A stretch of 64,000 bases of DNA from assembly GCA_041228285.1 (NCBI GenBank), contig CP166133.1, positions 3,133,380 to 3,197,379 on the forward strand. The letters are read 5' to 3'. The translations under genes were made by a program, and so were the position numbers. Under the pieces are notes generated by a model that saw only the letters and a program-made list of their open reading frames with translations, ran no database searches and had not been told where the DNA came from. Shown here one piece after another: positions 54,489-62,630 of the stretch (position 1 is the stretch's first letter; each line of letters starts with the position of its first letter). The stretch comes from Neisseriaceae bacterium CLB008. Its GTDB lineage: Bacteria; Pseudomonadota; Gammaproteobacteria; Burkholderiales; Neisseriaceae.

Positions 54489-55002
54489 GACAGAAGTCCT
54501 TAGTTAGGGTGCGCCAACGCGGCGCAGAAGTAGACACAAAGTGGGCTTCGGTATAGTCGGGTACCCATTCAAACAGCGGCCAAGCCTGCTCGCCTAGCCG
54601 TAAGGTCGAGCGCACGCGGCGGGACACCACCCAGTTTAATTCAGGTAGGTCCACATTGACGGCATAGGCCACATAGCCTGGGGGCGCGGGCAGTAAGGTG
54701 CCACTGCTGGGTGTGCCGGCACCAAAGCTTTTGAACTCAGTGCTGATCAAACGCAGCTGCTGGCCTTGGCGTTGATAGGTTTCCGACCACGGGGTTTTTT
54801 CAACCGAATGCAGCCAAGTTAAGCGCCATGTCTGGGCGCTGAAGCGGCAGACGATGGGTTGGGTGGCGTTAAGCGTCAGCTGGGTCACCGCCACCGGCCA
54901 ACACAGCCACGCCACCAAACCGATCAGTAATAGCCCCACGGCCAAGGCCGCGAGGGGGCTAAAGTGAGCACAACGGCGTTTATTTGGCCGCTTGCTCGTC
55001 AT
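54478..55002 (-). CDS. DUF1850 domain protein
   Basis: 174 residues with one N-terminal membrane segment (LAALAVGLLLIGLVAWLCW) and a periplasmic domain carrying the DUF1850 signature WLHSVEKTPWSETYQ. The family occurs almost only beside TAXI-TRAP systems; role unknown, perhaps assembly or signalling. It overlaps the preceding binding-protein gene by 23 bases and the permease by 11. Confidence 0.88.
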   Translation of the reverse strand: MTSKRPNKRRCAHFSPLAALAVGLLLIGLVAWLCWPVAVTQLTLNATQPIVCRFSAQTWRLTWLHSVEKTPWSETYQRQGQQLRLISTEFKSFGAGTPSSGTLLPAPPGYVAYAVNVDLPELNWVVSRRVRSTLRLGEQAWPLFEWVPDYTEAHFVSTSAPRWRTLTKDFCHEQ

Positions 55003-55993
55003 AGAACTTCTTCGCTCCAGGGTGTAGCGGTGCCACTAGGCCGGTTTGCGCGTGTTCTAGAGACACGTCTTTCACCGCTTGGTGGGCATTTTCCAGTTGA
55101 GGAAGGTTGTCGAAGAAGGCTTTAGTGAGCTTATAACCATCGTCCTCACTGAGGTCAGAGCGCACCACCAGTGCATTCATGATGGCGGCGGTGGGGATGT
55201 CCTCCGCATTGCCGTAGGTGCCTTTAGGGATGGTCATGGAAATGAAGTAGGCTTTATCTTGCGCGATTTCTTTAACCTTGTTGGGATCGATGGACACCAT
55301 TTGTAGGTCAAACCCTTGCTCTAGCTCCATTAGGGAGGCATTGGGCAGGCCGCTGGTTAAGAAGGCAGCGTCTAGCTTGCCTGATTTTAAGGCGTCCGCC
55401 GCTTCGGCATAGCCCAGATAGTCTACTTTGACGTCATCATAGGTGATGCCATGACCGTTTAATAGGGTACGGGCGTTGACTTCCACGCCGGAATTTTGTG
55501 CGCCAACGGCGATGCGTTTACCGCGCAAGTCTTCTAGGGTTTTGATGCCAGACTTTTTAGAGGTGACCACTTGAACGTAGTTAGGGTAGAGCGCGGCAAT
55601 TTGTTGGACGTTGTCGATTTTTTTGGTAAAGCTGCCAATGCCTTCAAGGCCTTCACTCAAGACGTCGCTCATTAAAAACGCCATTTCCACCTTGTTTTGA
55701 TTCAAGAGGTTCATGTTTTCAACCGAGGCGCCTGTGGTTTGGGTTTTGGCATTGACGCCATAGGTTTGGGCATACACTTCGCCTAAGGTGGTGGCGATGA
55801 TGTTATAGGGGCCAGAAGCGCCGCCGGTGGCGATGGTGACGAATTTGGTGTCTAGTTTGTCGGCGGCTGCGGCCTCGGTGGTGGCGCTGTCGTTGCTTGC
55901 TGCTGGCTTGGCGTCATTGCTCTGGCCACAGGCGCTGAGGGCGCCTGCCAAAATCAAGGCCAATAAACTTTGTTTAACGAATGGGGTGCTCAT
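54980..55993 (-). CDS. TAXI family TRAP substrate-binding lipoprotein, copy 2
   Basis: 337-residue periplasmic binding protein. Signal with lipobox LSAC, then the TAXI signature FVTIATGGASGPYNIIATTLGEVY and AKTQTTGASVENMNLLN. ATG 55993 has GGAG about 7 bases upstream; an in-frame extension to 56089 lacks a signal peptide. Closely related to the next gene upstream, including the shared block IPKGTYGNAEDIPTAAIMNA. Substrate unknown. Confidence 0.93.
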   Translation of the reverse strand: MSTPFVKQSLLALILAGALSACGQSNDAKPAASNDSATTEAAAADKLDTKFVTIATGGASGPYNIIATTLGEVYAQTYGVNAKTQTTGASVENMNLLNQNKVEMAFLMSDVLSEGLEGIGSFTKKIDNVQQIAALYPNYVQVVTSKKSGIKTLEDLRGKRIAVGAQNSGVEVNARTLLNGHGITYDDVKVDYLGYAEAADALKSGKLDAAFLTSGLPNASLMELEQGFDLQMVSIDPNKVKEIAQDKAYFISMTIPKGTYGNAEDIPTAAIMNALVVRSDLSEDDGYKLTKAFFDNLPQLENAHQAVKDVSLEHAQTGLVAPLHPGAKKFYDEQAAK

Positions 55994-56158
55994 GGGGTTT
56001 CTCCTTAAAGATAGACTAAAAGTTTTATGTGGTGTTCTGGGCTCATATAGCGCCCATGTTTTTATGTCTGAATCGTCTAGTGTCCGCATTAGGGTGGGCC
56101 AACCTGTGGTTGAACCACCCCATCACAGAGGCCAAGCGTGTTTAGTCTTAATGCTGTT

Positions 56159-57145
56159 TTACAGGCCTTGTTCGGCGTAGTATTTTTGAGCGCCAGGATG
56201 CAGCGGAGCGACCACGCCGTCTTGTGCCTTATCTAGGGCGATGTCTTTTGCGGCCTGATGGGCGTTGACCAACTGCGGTAGATTTTCAAAGAAGCCTTTG
56301 GTTAATTTATAACCATCCTCTTCGCTGAGATCGGCTCGAATCATCAAGGCGTTCATGATGGCGGCGGTGGGGATGTCTTCGGCGTTGCCGTAGGTGCCTT
56401 TAGGGATGATTAATGACACGAAATAAGCCTGATCTTGGGCAATTTCTTTAATCTTATCAGGGTTGATCGGCACGATTTTAAGGTTAAAACCGCGCTCTAA
56501 TTCCATGATGGAGGCGTTGGGCATGCCGCTGGTGATGAAGACGGCGTCGACTTTACCGGCTTTTAACGCATCGGCCGCTTCGGCAAAGCCAAGATAATCC
56601 ACTTTGATGTCTTGATAGGTGATGCCGTGGCCGTTGAGCAGGCGGCGGGCATTAAATTCGGTGCCAGAGTTTTGGTCGCCTACGGCCACGCGCTTGCCGC
56701 GTAAATCGTCAATGCTGCTGATGTTGCTGTTGGCATTGCTGACCACTTGGACATAGTTTGGATAAATGGCGGCAATCTGCTGCACATTGGTGATTTTGTT
56801 GGGGAAGTTTTCCGAGCCGTTGATGCTTTCTGTGACCACGTCGCTCATGACCAGCGCCAGTTCGGCCTTACCTTGGGCCAAGAGGTTCATGTTTTCAATC
56901 GAGGCGCCCGTGGTCTGGGTTTTCGCGTTCACGCCATAGAGGTTATGGTAGACGTCGGCTAAAGTCGTGCCAATGATGTTGTAGGGGCCAGAGGCACCGC
57001 CGGTGGCGATGGTGATGATGCGGGCATCTAGGCCGTCTGATGCCGCGCTGGTTGGGGCTTTATCTTGGCTTTGGCCGCCACAGGCGCTGAGTAAGACGGC
57101 CAGCGCCAGGCTAGCCAAGCTGCTTTTAAATGCAGAGGGGGTCAT
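56159..57145 (-). CDS. TAXI family TRAP substrate-binding lipoprotein, copy 1
   Basis: 328-residue lipoprotein (lipobox LSAC near residue 22) with the same architecture as the following gene and clear similarity along its whole length, so the pair arose by tandem duplication. Signature IITIATGGASGPYNIIGTTLADVY. AAAGGAG is 6 bases before the ATG. First gene of the operon; the 165-base gap to copy 2 may hold extra regulation. Two receptors sharing one permease could broaden the substrate range. Confidence 0.93.
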   Translation of the reverse strand: MTPSAFKSSLASLALAVLLSACGGQSQDKAPTSAASDGLDARIITIATGGASGPYNIIGTTLADVYHNLYGVNAKTQTTGASIENMNLLAQGKAELALVMSDVVTESINGSENFPNKITNVQQIAAIYPNYVQVVSNANSNISSIDDLRGKRVAVGDQNSGTEFNARRLLNGHGITYQDIKVDYLGFAEAADALKAGKVDAVFITSGMPNASIMELERGFNLKIVPINPDKIKEIAQDQAYFVSLIIPKGTYGNAEDIPTAAIMNALMIRADLSEEDGYKLTKGFFENLPQLVNAHQAAKDIALDKAQDGVVAPLHPGAQKYYAEQGL

Positions 57146-57555
57146 TTAACTCTCCTTTGAATGACATTAGTTGTCATGTGGTTTGTCAACAAAGTGCGTG
57201 ACAACAACATGTTTTTTATTGAAACCATCATAAACGAGGATGGACTGAGACGCCAGTGTGTTTACTCTAAACTTGATCTAAAGTGGTAGAACCTTCTGTT
57301 AGCGAGCGTTGGCGCAATTGGCTCTGACTATTTTGAACAGGTTTTTAAAGATTGAAGCTAGAGCGAACATGACTTTGTCATCATGGTAAACGTCTTGGTC
57401 TATGGGCACCAGTATTTTTTGTCGATCGTGGCAGAAATCGGGCCGCGCGGTGAAAAATAGATGCAATAGGCCGTCGATTGGGCTAGGATTTGGACTGCTG
57501 CTAAAATTAGCCCCTATATCGAGAGGCATACACAAGAAGGGTGTAGAGACGCATC
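57146..57555. other. Divergent regulatory region, TRAP operon / Ldh2 dehydrogenase
   Basis: 410 bases without a credible gene (short minus-strand frames here lack ribosome-binding sites). The end next to the TRAP operon carries repeated TTGTCA/TGACAA half-sites (separate entry). The part near 57480 has GGCTAGGATTTGG and GGCTAATTTTAGC-like complements but no confident promoter. Confidence 0.5.
57161..57204. promoter_or_regulatory. Cluster of TTGTCA/TGACAA half-sites (operator-like)
   Basis: ATGACA-TTAG-TTGTCAT (57161-57177) is a near-palindrome; 5 bases on, TTGTCA (57183-57188) and TGACAA (57199-57204) form a second inverted pair. They sit 16-60 bases upstream of the TRAP operon start codon, a good place for a GntR- or LysR-type regulator. 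No such regulator gene is adjacent. Confidence 0.5.
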
Positions 57556-58602
57556 ATGAAGATTAATCAAGAAACTTTGCAACAAACGGCCGCCGCTATT
57601 TTGGCCAAACTCGGTTCTGACGCCAGCGAAGCGCAGATTGTCGCCGAGCATTTGGTAGAGGCCAACCTTAAAGGCCATGACAGCCACGGCGTGGGTATGC
57701 TGGTGTTTTACGTCGACAGCGTCGCGCGTGGTACACTGAAAGTGAATCAAGAGAAGGTTTGCGTCAATGATTTTGGCGCCATCATGCAGTATGACGCCCA
57801 GCGTGGCTTTGGCCAACGCATCGGTAAAGAGGCCGTGGCCGAGGCCTTAGTGCGGGTTGAAGACACCGGCGTGGTGTTGCTGACGGTGAAAAACGCCCAC
57901 CATCTGGGCCGCATCGGCACCTATGGCGAGCAGGTGGCTGCGGCCGGTAAAGTTGGCCTATTTTTTGTCAACGTGGTCGACCATAAAGAAGCTTTGGTGG
58001 CGCCGTTTGCTGGCTCGGCCGCGCGCTTTGGCACCAACCCTGTATGCGTGACGTTCCCCGAGACGGCAAAAAATCCAGCGTTTATTTTGGATTTTGCCAC
58101 CAGCATGGTGGCCTACGGCAAAACGCGGGTGGCCTATTTAGCCGGCAAAACCTTTGAGCAAGACGTGATGCTGGACGCCAACGGCACGCCCACCAATGAC
58201 CCTAAGGCCATGCACGAAGCACCGTTTGGCGCGCTACGCCCGATTGCCGAACACAAAGGCGGCGGTTTGATCAGTGCGGTGGAATTTTTGGCTGGCATGC
58301 TTTCTGGCGGCGGCACTAACCAGCCCGAGCATGAGCGCCTAGACGGCATCGTCAACCACATGACGGCCTTCATCGTTGACCCCACGCGTTTAGCCGATTT
58401 GGATTGGCTTAACCACGAATACGACCAGATGATTGACTACATCAAATCATCGCCTGCGCCTGGAGAGCCGATTCTGATGGCGGGTGAGCCAGAGTTGGCG
58501 CGTAAGGCGCAGCGCCAGGCCGAAGGCATCAGCATTTCGGACGGCGAATGGGCGGCGATTACCGCCGCGGGTGAGCGCGCCGAGCCGTACGCTGGTGCTT
58601 AA
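57556..58602 (+). CDS. Malate/L-lactate dehydrogenase family (Ldh2) oxidoreductase
   Basis: 348-residue NAD(P)-dependent 2-hydroxyacid dehydrogenase. The family signature with the catalytic His is NLKGHDSHGVGML; NAHHLGRIGTYGEQ and RFGTNPVCVTFP are substrate/NAD regions. It resembles E. coli YbiC/HcxB in length and sequence style. Divergent from the TRAP-TAXI operon, which suggests that operon brings in a 2-hydroxy acid this enzyme oxidises (inference). Confidence 0.9.
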   Translation: MKINQETLQQTAAAILAKLGSDASEAQIVAEHLVEANLKGHDSHGVGMLVFYVDSVARGTLKVNQEKVCVNDFGAIMQYDAQRGFGQRIGKEAVAEALVRVEDTGVVLLTVKNAHHLGRIGTYGEQVAAAGKVGLFFVNVVDHKEALVAPFAGSAARFGTNPVCVTFPETAKNPAFILDFATSMVAYGKTRVAYLAGKTFEQDVMLDANGTPTNDPKAMHEAPFGALRPIAEHKGGGLISAVEFLAGMLSGGGTNQPEHERLDGIVNHMTAFIVDPTRLADLDWLNHEYDQMIDYIKSSPAPGEPILMAGEPELARKAQRQAEGISISDGEWAAITAAGERAEPYAGA

Positions 58603-58624
58603 ACCTAGTAAGGGTACGCCTAAG

Positions 58625-58652
58625 CCTGCTGAAGCCCTCAGCAGGTTTTTTT
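58625..58652 (+). terminator. Terminator of the Ldh2 gene
   Basis: CCTGCTGA-AGCCC-TCAGCAGG then seven T. Confidence 0.92.
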
Positions 58653-58666
58653 ATGGCGGTAAAGGA

Positions 58667-58812
58667 TGGTTTATTCTGCTGTTCTTCATCCTTTTTTTTA
58701 CGACCATAGCGCTGGCTGCTAAGCCGTAGGGTGGGTCGCGACCCACGCAGGTTTCTCTTAAGCATGCGCACACACTGAAGACCGTGGGTAGGCTGCGCTT
58801 TACCCACCTTAC
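58667..58812. repeat. 146-bp dispersed repeat containing a REP pair, copy 2
   Basis: Gap-free match to 49519-49664 with three transitions (CCG/CTG, GCCG/GCTG, CCCTAC/CCTTAC). As in copy 1 it lies just downstream of a gene, in the same orientation. Confidence 0.92.
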
Positions 58813-58839
58813 AAACGGCTTAAAGGGCAAGGTGCCAAT

Positions 58840-58871
58840 AAAAAACCCATACCATTAGGTATGGGTTTTTT
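58840..58871. terminator. Bidirectional terminator before the lipoprotein gene end
   Basis: AAAACCCATACC-ATTA-GGTATGGGTTTT with A and T runs on either side; serves the minus-strand lipoprotein gene. Confidence 0.9.
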
Positions 58872-58892
58872 GATGTTTTTAGTGATGCCCTA

Positions 58893-59354
58893 TTAGTTGG
58901 CTAGCTTTTGATATGTTTCTTCGTCTAAGCGATTCATTTCATCTGAATTTAAATGATAGATCAACAGTTGGTAGGCTTCTTCTGGTAGGTAAGACAAGGT
59001 TTCCGTCGCTTCTCCCTTAGCAAAATGACTCTTCAACGTGATGGTGACGATGGTTCTGTCGTTTTGCAGAATTTTTTGCGACTGGGTGACTTCAGCGTAT
59101 TCAAACGGCCCCATAATTTTTTGAATGCTGGCGAACAACAGCTGGTGTTTGTCTACGCTGACATTTTGGCGGTACTCGGTATGAGCCAGAGTGGTGTACA
59201 TCTTGTCGTATTGTTCTTGATTGTAAAGGGTGTGGAAGCGTTTGATTTGTTCATCGATTTGCGTGGCTTCATCTTTAGCGGTACAACCGCTTAGAAAGGC
59301 CAGACAGGTGAGGCCAAGCACCAAGGGTTTGGCCAATAGTTTGGTAAGAGACAT
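58893..59354 (-). CDS. Putative lipoprotein of unknown function
   Basis: 153 residues with a signal peptide and lipobox LSGC (Cys near residue 24). The mature part (ATQIDEQIKRFHTLYNQEQYDKMY...) is helical then beta, in the style of the NTF2-like DUF4019/DUF3887 proteins, but I do not assign a family. Single gene between terminators. Confidence 0.75.
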   Translation of the reverse strand: MSLTKLLAKPLVLGLTCLAFLSGCTAKDEATQIDEQIKRFHTLYNQEQYDKMYTTLAHTEYRQNVSVDKHQLLFASIQKIMGPFEYAEVTQSQKILQNDRTIVTITLKSHFAKGEATETLSYLPEEAYQLLIYHLNSDEMNRLDEETYQKLAN

Positions 59355-59430
59355 GAGTCAAACAACGTAAATAAGGATTAAAACTTATTTTATCATATGA
59401 TTTAAGAGCAGAGACTGGGATAAAGCCCAT

Positions 59431-59459
59431 AAAAAAAGCCTGCGCAAAGCGCAGGCTTG
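59431..59459 (-). terminator. Terminator of the hutG-gltS operon
   Basis: On the minus strand AAGCCTGCGC-TTT-GCGCAGGCTT then T residues, 20 bases after the gltS stop. Confidence 0.9.
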
Positions 59460-59478
59460 TACAGTTTCAGATCACCGC

Positions 59479-60678
59479 TTAGTTCACCAAGAAGTTGATG
59501 ATCCAGGTGTGGTAAGGAATCGCCACAATGTCGATCAACACAGCGCCACATAAAGGAATAATCAAAAAGGCTTTTTTCGACACCAGTTTGTATTTTTCCG
59601 ACACCGACGCCATATTCGCCACCGCATTAGGCGTTGCGCCCAAGCCATGGCCTAATAGGCCGGCGCACATCACCGCTGCGTCGTAGTTTTTGCCTAAAGC
59701 TTTAAAGGCGATGAAGATGGTGAACAGCACCAAGGCCAATACTTGCAATAGCAAAATGATCAATAGTGGCAAGGCTACGGCCGACAATTCCCAGATTTTT
59801 AACGACATCATCGCCATGGTCAAAAACACGCCTAAAGACACGTCAGAGATTAAATCCACGGTTTTCTGGTGTAAGGCCACGGTTTTGGTGTGGTCGTTAA
59901 CGTTACGCAAGACGATGGCCACCAGCATGGCGCCTACATAGCTAGGTAAGGCAAAGCCGGTGCTGTCGGTGAAGCGAGTCGCGATGTAAAGGCCAGCCAC
60001 CATGATCACCAAGACCACGGCCAAGGTTTTGAAGAAGCTGGTGCTGCTGATGGGCTCATCAGCTTGCTTGGCGTCTACCGCCACTTCGTCGATGTCGTCG
60101 GCTTTAATGGCCACCTTGTAGCGGGTGATCAGGAAGTTGGCCAAGGGGCCACCGATTAGGCTGCCAGAGATCAGACCAAACGTTGCGGCCGCAATGGCCA
60201 CCGTGGTGGCAGACTGAACGCCTAAGCCTTCCGCCATTTGGCCAAACGCGGCTGCCGCGCCGTGGCCGCCTTCTAGGGCCACTGAGCCGGCCATTACGCC
60301 CAGCACGGGGTTCAAGCCAAAAGCCGACGCCAGCATGGCGCCAAAGGCGTTTTGGAATAAAGCCAAGCCCCAGCAGATGAATAAATACACGATGAGGGTT
60401 TTGCCACCGGTTTTCAGCAGCTGGTAGCTGCCGCCAATGCCGACGGTGGTGAAAAAGGCCACCATGAGAGGCGTTTGCAAAGTGGTGTCAAAAGCAATGC
60501 GCACGCTGGTTTGGGTATGTAAAAACCACATTAATAGGCTGACCAAAAAGCCGCCAATCACAGGAGATGGAATGCAAAACGTTTGCAGCCATTTAACGTG
60601 GTTTTTCAAAAAAGTACCCAAAAGCAGGCATAAAACCGCCAGCATGAGGGTCGTCAGTGAGTCGAACTGTAGGTCCAT
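59479..60678 (-). CDS. gltS: Sodium/glutamate symporter GltS
   Basis: 399-residue glutamate transporter with about ten helices in two inverted halves. Family motifs: FCIPSPVIGGFLVSL, VALEGGHGAAAAFGQMAEGLGV with the GGHGxxxxxG hairpin, and LLGHGLGATPNAVANM in the second half. It begins 20 bases after hutG, so uptake of glutamate is coupled to its production from histidine. Confidence 0.95.
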   Translation of the reverse strand: MDLQFDSLTTLMLAVLCLLLGTFLKNHVKWLQTFCIPSPVIGGFLVSLLMWFLHTQTSVRIAFDTTLQTPLMVAFFTTVGIGGSYQLLKTGGKTLIVYLFICWGLALFQNAFGAMLASAFGLNPVLGVMAGSVALEGGHGAAAAFGQMAEGLGVQSATTVAIAAATFGLISGSLIGGPLANFLITRYKVAIKADDIDEVAVDAKQADEPISSTSFFKTLAVVLVIMVAGLYIATRFTDSTGFALPSYVGAMLVAIVLRNVNDHTKTVALHQKTVDLISDVSLGVFLTMAMMSLKIWELSAVALPLLIILLLQVLALVLFTIFIAFKALGKNYDAAVMCAGLLGHGLGATPNAVANMASVSEKYKLVSKKAFLIIPLCGAVLIDIVAIPYHTWIINFLVN

Positions 60679-60698
60679 AGGAATCTCCGGGTTTGTTT

Positions 60699-61646
60699 TT
60701 ACTTATGTTTTTGGGCGGTCACTTGGGTGATGACCTGATAAATTAAAAAAGCCGCCAGCTTGGCTGTGTGGTGGTCTTGATCAAATTTGGGGTTGTATTC
60801 GGCCACGTCAAACACCGCTACTTTGGTTGAGGCCACAATGTGTTTGAGTAGGGTTTGTACCAGGCGTAAGTCCACGCCCAGTGGGGCCGGTGCGCTGACG
60901 CCAGGGGCCTGATAGTAAGGGAATACGTCTAAATCAATGGTGACGTACAGCAGGTCAACCTTGGCCACGAAGGCGTCGATCTTGGCGATTAAGGCGGCCA
61001 GATTGCGTTCGGTCATGTCGTGGTCGAGGACGTAGTCGCAGCCTAAAGCCTCGGCGCGCTGGAACAGCACCGCCGTATTGGCGTGTTCGGCCACGCCCAA
61101 GCAAAGGTAGTGAAATGGCTGTTCGTGGTCGCTGCTGAGCTTGGCTGCCTGCAAGAAGGGCGTGCCAGAAGACGCCACGTCGTTTTCGCGTAGGTCAAAG
61201 TGGGCGTCAAAATTGATGATGCCGATGGTGCGCTCGGGCTGGTGGTTTTGTACGTAGTCAAACAGGCCTGAGAAGCTGCCAAACGCTACTTCATGGCCGC
61301 CGCCGAGCACGATGGGAAAGTGCTGCCCAGCCAAGAGGCTGCTGACGGCTTGGCTCAGCTGCTGATGAGCGCCTTCGAGGTCGTGAGCTTCACAGGCCAC
61401 GGTGCCAGCATCGTAAAGTGGCGTGGGCTGATGAATCGGCAGACCAGCGAGCTGGGCGCGAATCAGATTAGGCGCTTCTTTGGCGCCAATGCGGCCGTTG
61501 TTGCGCGCTACGCCCTCGTCTGAGGCGAATCCGACCAAGACCACGCCTGGTGCGGCTGGGTTCACTGGGCCGATGATTTGGTGAATGCGTAGGTGTTCGG
61601 TGGTGGTGCCGTCTTGGCGACCTTGCCATTGATAGTCAGTGTTCAT
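60699..61646 (-). CDS. hutG: Formimidoylglutamase
   Basis: 315-residue Mn-dependent ureohydrolase releasing glutamate and formamide from formiminoglutamate, the last step of histidine degradation. Metal ligands: LGGGHEVAFG (His), INFDAHFDLR (Asp, His, Asp) and TIDLDVFPYY (two Asp). SSGTPFLQA is typical of HutG. The other hut genes are not in the window. Followed by gltS; an IclR regulator lies 37 bases upstream. Confidence 0.92.
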   Translation of the reverse strand: MNTDYQWQGRQDGTTTEHLRIHQIIGPVNPAAPGVVLVGFASDEGVARNNGRIGAKEAPNLIRAQLAGLPIHQPTPLYDAGTVACEAHDLEGAHQQLSQAVSSLLAGQHFPIVLGGGHEVAFGSFSGLFDYVQNHQPERTIGIINFDAHFDLRENDVASSGTPFLQAAKLSSDHEQPFHYLCLGVAEHANTAVLFQRAEALGCDYVLDHDMTERNLAALIAKIDAFVAKVDLLYVTIDLDVFPYYQAPGVSAPAPLGVDLRLVQTLLKHIVASTKVAVFDVAEYNPKFDQDHHTAKLAAFLIYQVITQVTAQKHK

Positions 61647-61683
61647 GGTGTGTCCTTGCAGTACTGATCTGCCGCGTAGGCGG

Positions 61684-62409
61684 CTATTGTTGGAGTTCGA
61701 CGTATTCGTTGATGGAAGCGGCGCAGTTGAGCGCCTCCTGAATCAAAATAGGTTCTTTTCCCATCACGCGAGAATGAGGCGCCATGATGGCGATGATGCC
61801 TTGTAGGGCTTTGCGCTTTAAAATCGGCGCGGCCACGCCCCATACGCCTGGGTCCAGTTCGCCTACGCTGACGCCATAGCCTTGGGCCTTAATGCGCGCC
61901 AGTTGCTGGTTGAGGTCGGCCTGCTCCGCCGGGTTGGGCAGGTGTTTGGCCAAAATGGCCTGCTGTATCGCTGGCGTGCTGAAAGCCAGCAGGGTTTTGG
62001 CGCTGGCGCCACGGGTCAATGATTGGCCTTTGCCTACCGAAAACGAGCAGCGCAGCGCCTGTGGGCTTTCAATCATGTCCACGCAAATGGTTTGGTATTG
62101 ATTGCTGACGATCAGCGCCACGGTTTCTTGGCTGCGGCTGGCCAAGCGCTGTAAGGCGGGCCGAGCGGCGTCAAATAAAAACGAGTGCTCCATAAACTGC
62201 TGCGACATTTGCAGGCCCACGGCACCGGCTGAATAGCGTGATTTTTGGGTGCTGTCGCTGATGAAGCCCCAGGTTTTGAGGTGAGACAATAGGCGATAGA
62301 CGGTGGAGATGGGCAGGTCTAGGCCGGCCGCAATGTCTTGCGGGGATACGGGTTTGCTGGCCGACACCACAAAGGCCAAAACGCTTAAAATTCGGTCTGT
62401 GCTGCTCAT
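61684..62409 (-). CDS. IclR family transcriptional regulator
   Basis: 241 residues. N-terminal winged helix (RILSVLAFVVSASKPVSPQDIAAGL, LPISTVYRLLSHLKTWGF), then the IclR effector domain with SFSVGKGQSLTRGASAKTLLAF and YGVSVGELDPGVWGVAAPI. It is cotranscribed with hutG and gltS, so it likely regulates this operon in response to a histidine- or glutamate-related ligand (inference). Confidence 0.9.
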   Translation of the reverse strand: MSSTDRILSVLAFVVSASKPVSPQDIAAGLDLPISTVYRLLSHLKTWGFISDSTQKSRYSAGAVGLQMSQQFMEHSFLFDAARPALQRLASRSQETVALIVSNQYQTICVDMIESPQALRCSFSVGKGQSLTRGASAKTLLAFSTPAIQQAILAKHLPNPAEQADLNQQLARIKAQGYGVSVGELDPGVWGVAAPILKRKALQGIIAIMAPHSRVMGKEPILIQEALNCAASINEYVELQQ

Positions 62410-62465
62410 GTCTCTATTCTCACTGGGTGGTATTGTTTTTTATAAATTAAATAAAAACCAGCTGC

Positions 62466-62504
62466 TTGTATACATCTATTCTCAAATAATAAGAATTAAT
62501 ACAA
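62466..62504 (-). promoter_or_regulatory. Inverted repeats upstream of iclR
   Basis: TTGTAT (62466-62471) / ATACAA (62499-62504) flank ATTCT (62478-62482) / AGAAT (62492-62496). An AT-rich palindromic zone 57-95 bases before the IclR start, where autoregulatory IclR sites usually lie. A second TCTATTCTC copy is at 62411-62419. Confidence 0.4.
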
Positions 62505-62630
62505 AGCAATAGGGTGCGGATGCAGGCCCAGAATCGGCCAAATCGAGCGCCCATAAGGCCATTCGCCCATCGGCGGTTGAGCGCGATGGGCGAAATGAAT
62601 GGGTTGTGTGGGGAGGGGAGTGTGCGAGGT

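Noticed and set aside
57030-57040. GCCGTCTGAT, one base from the Neisseria DNA uptake core GCCGTCTGAA
   Set aside because: It lies inside a TAXI receptor gene, is not exact, and no other copies were seen; a chance match.
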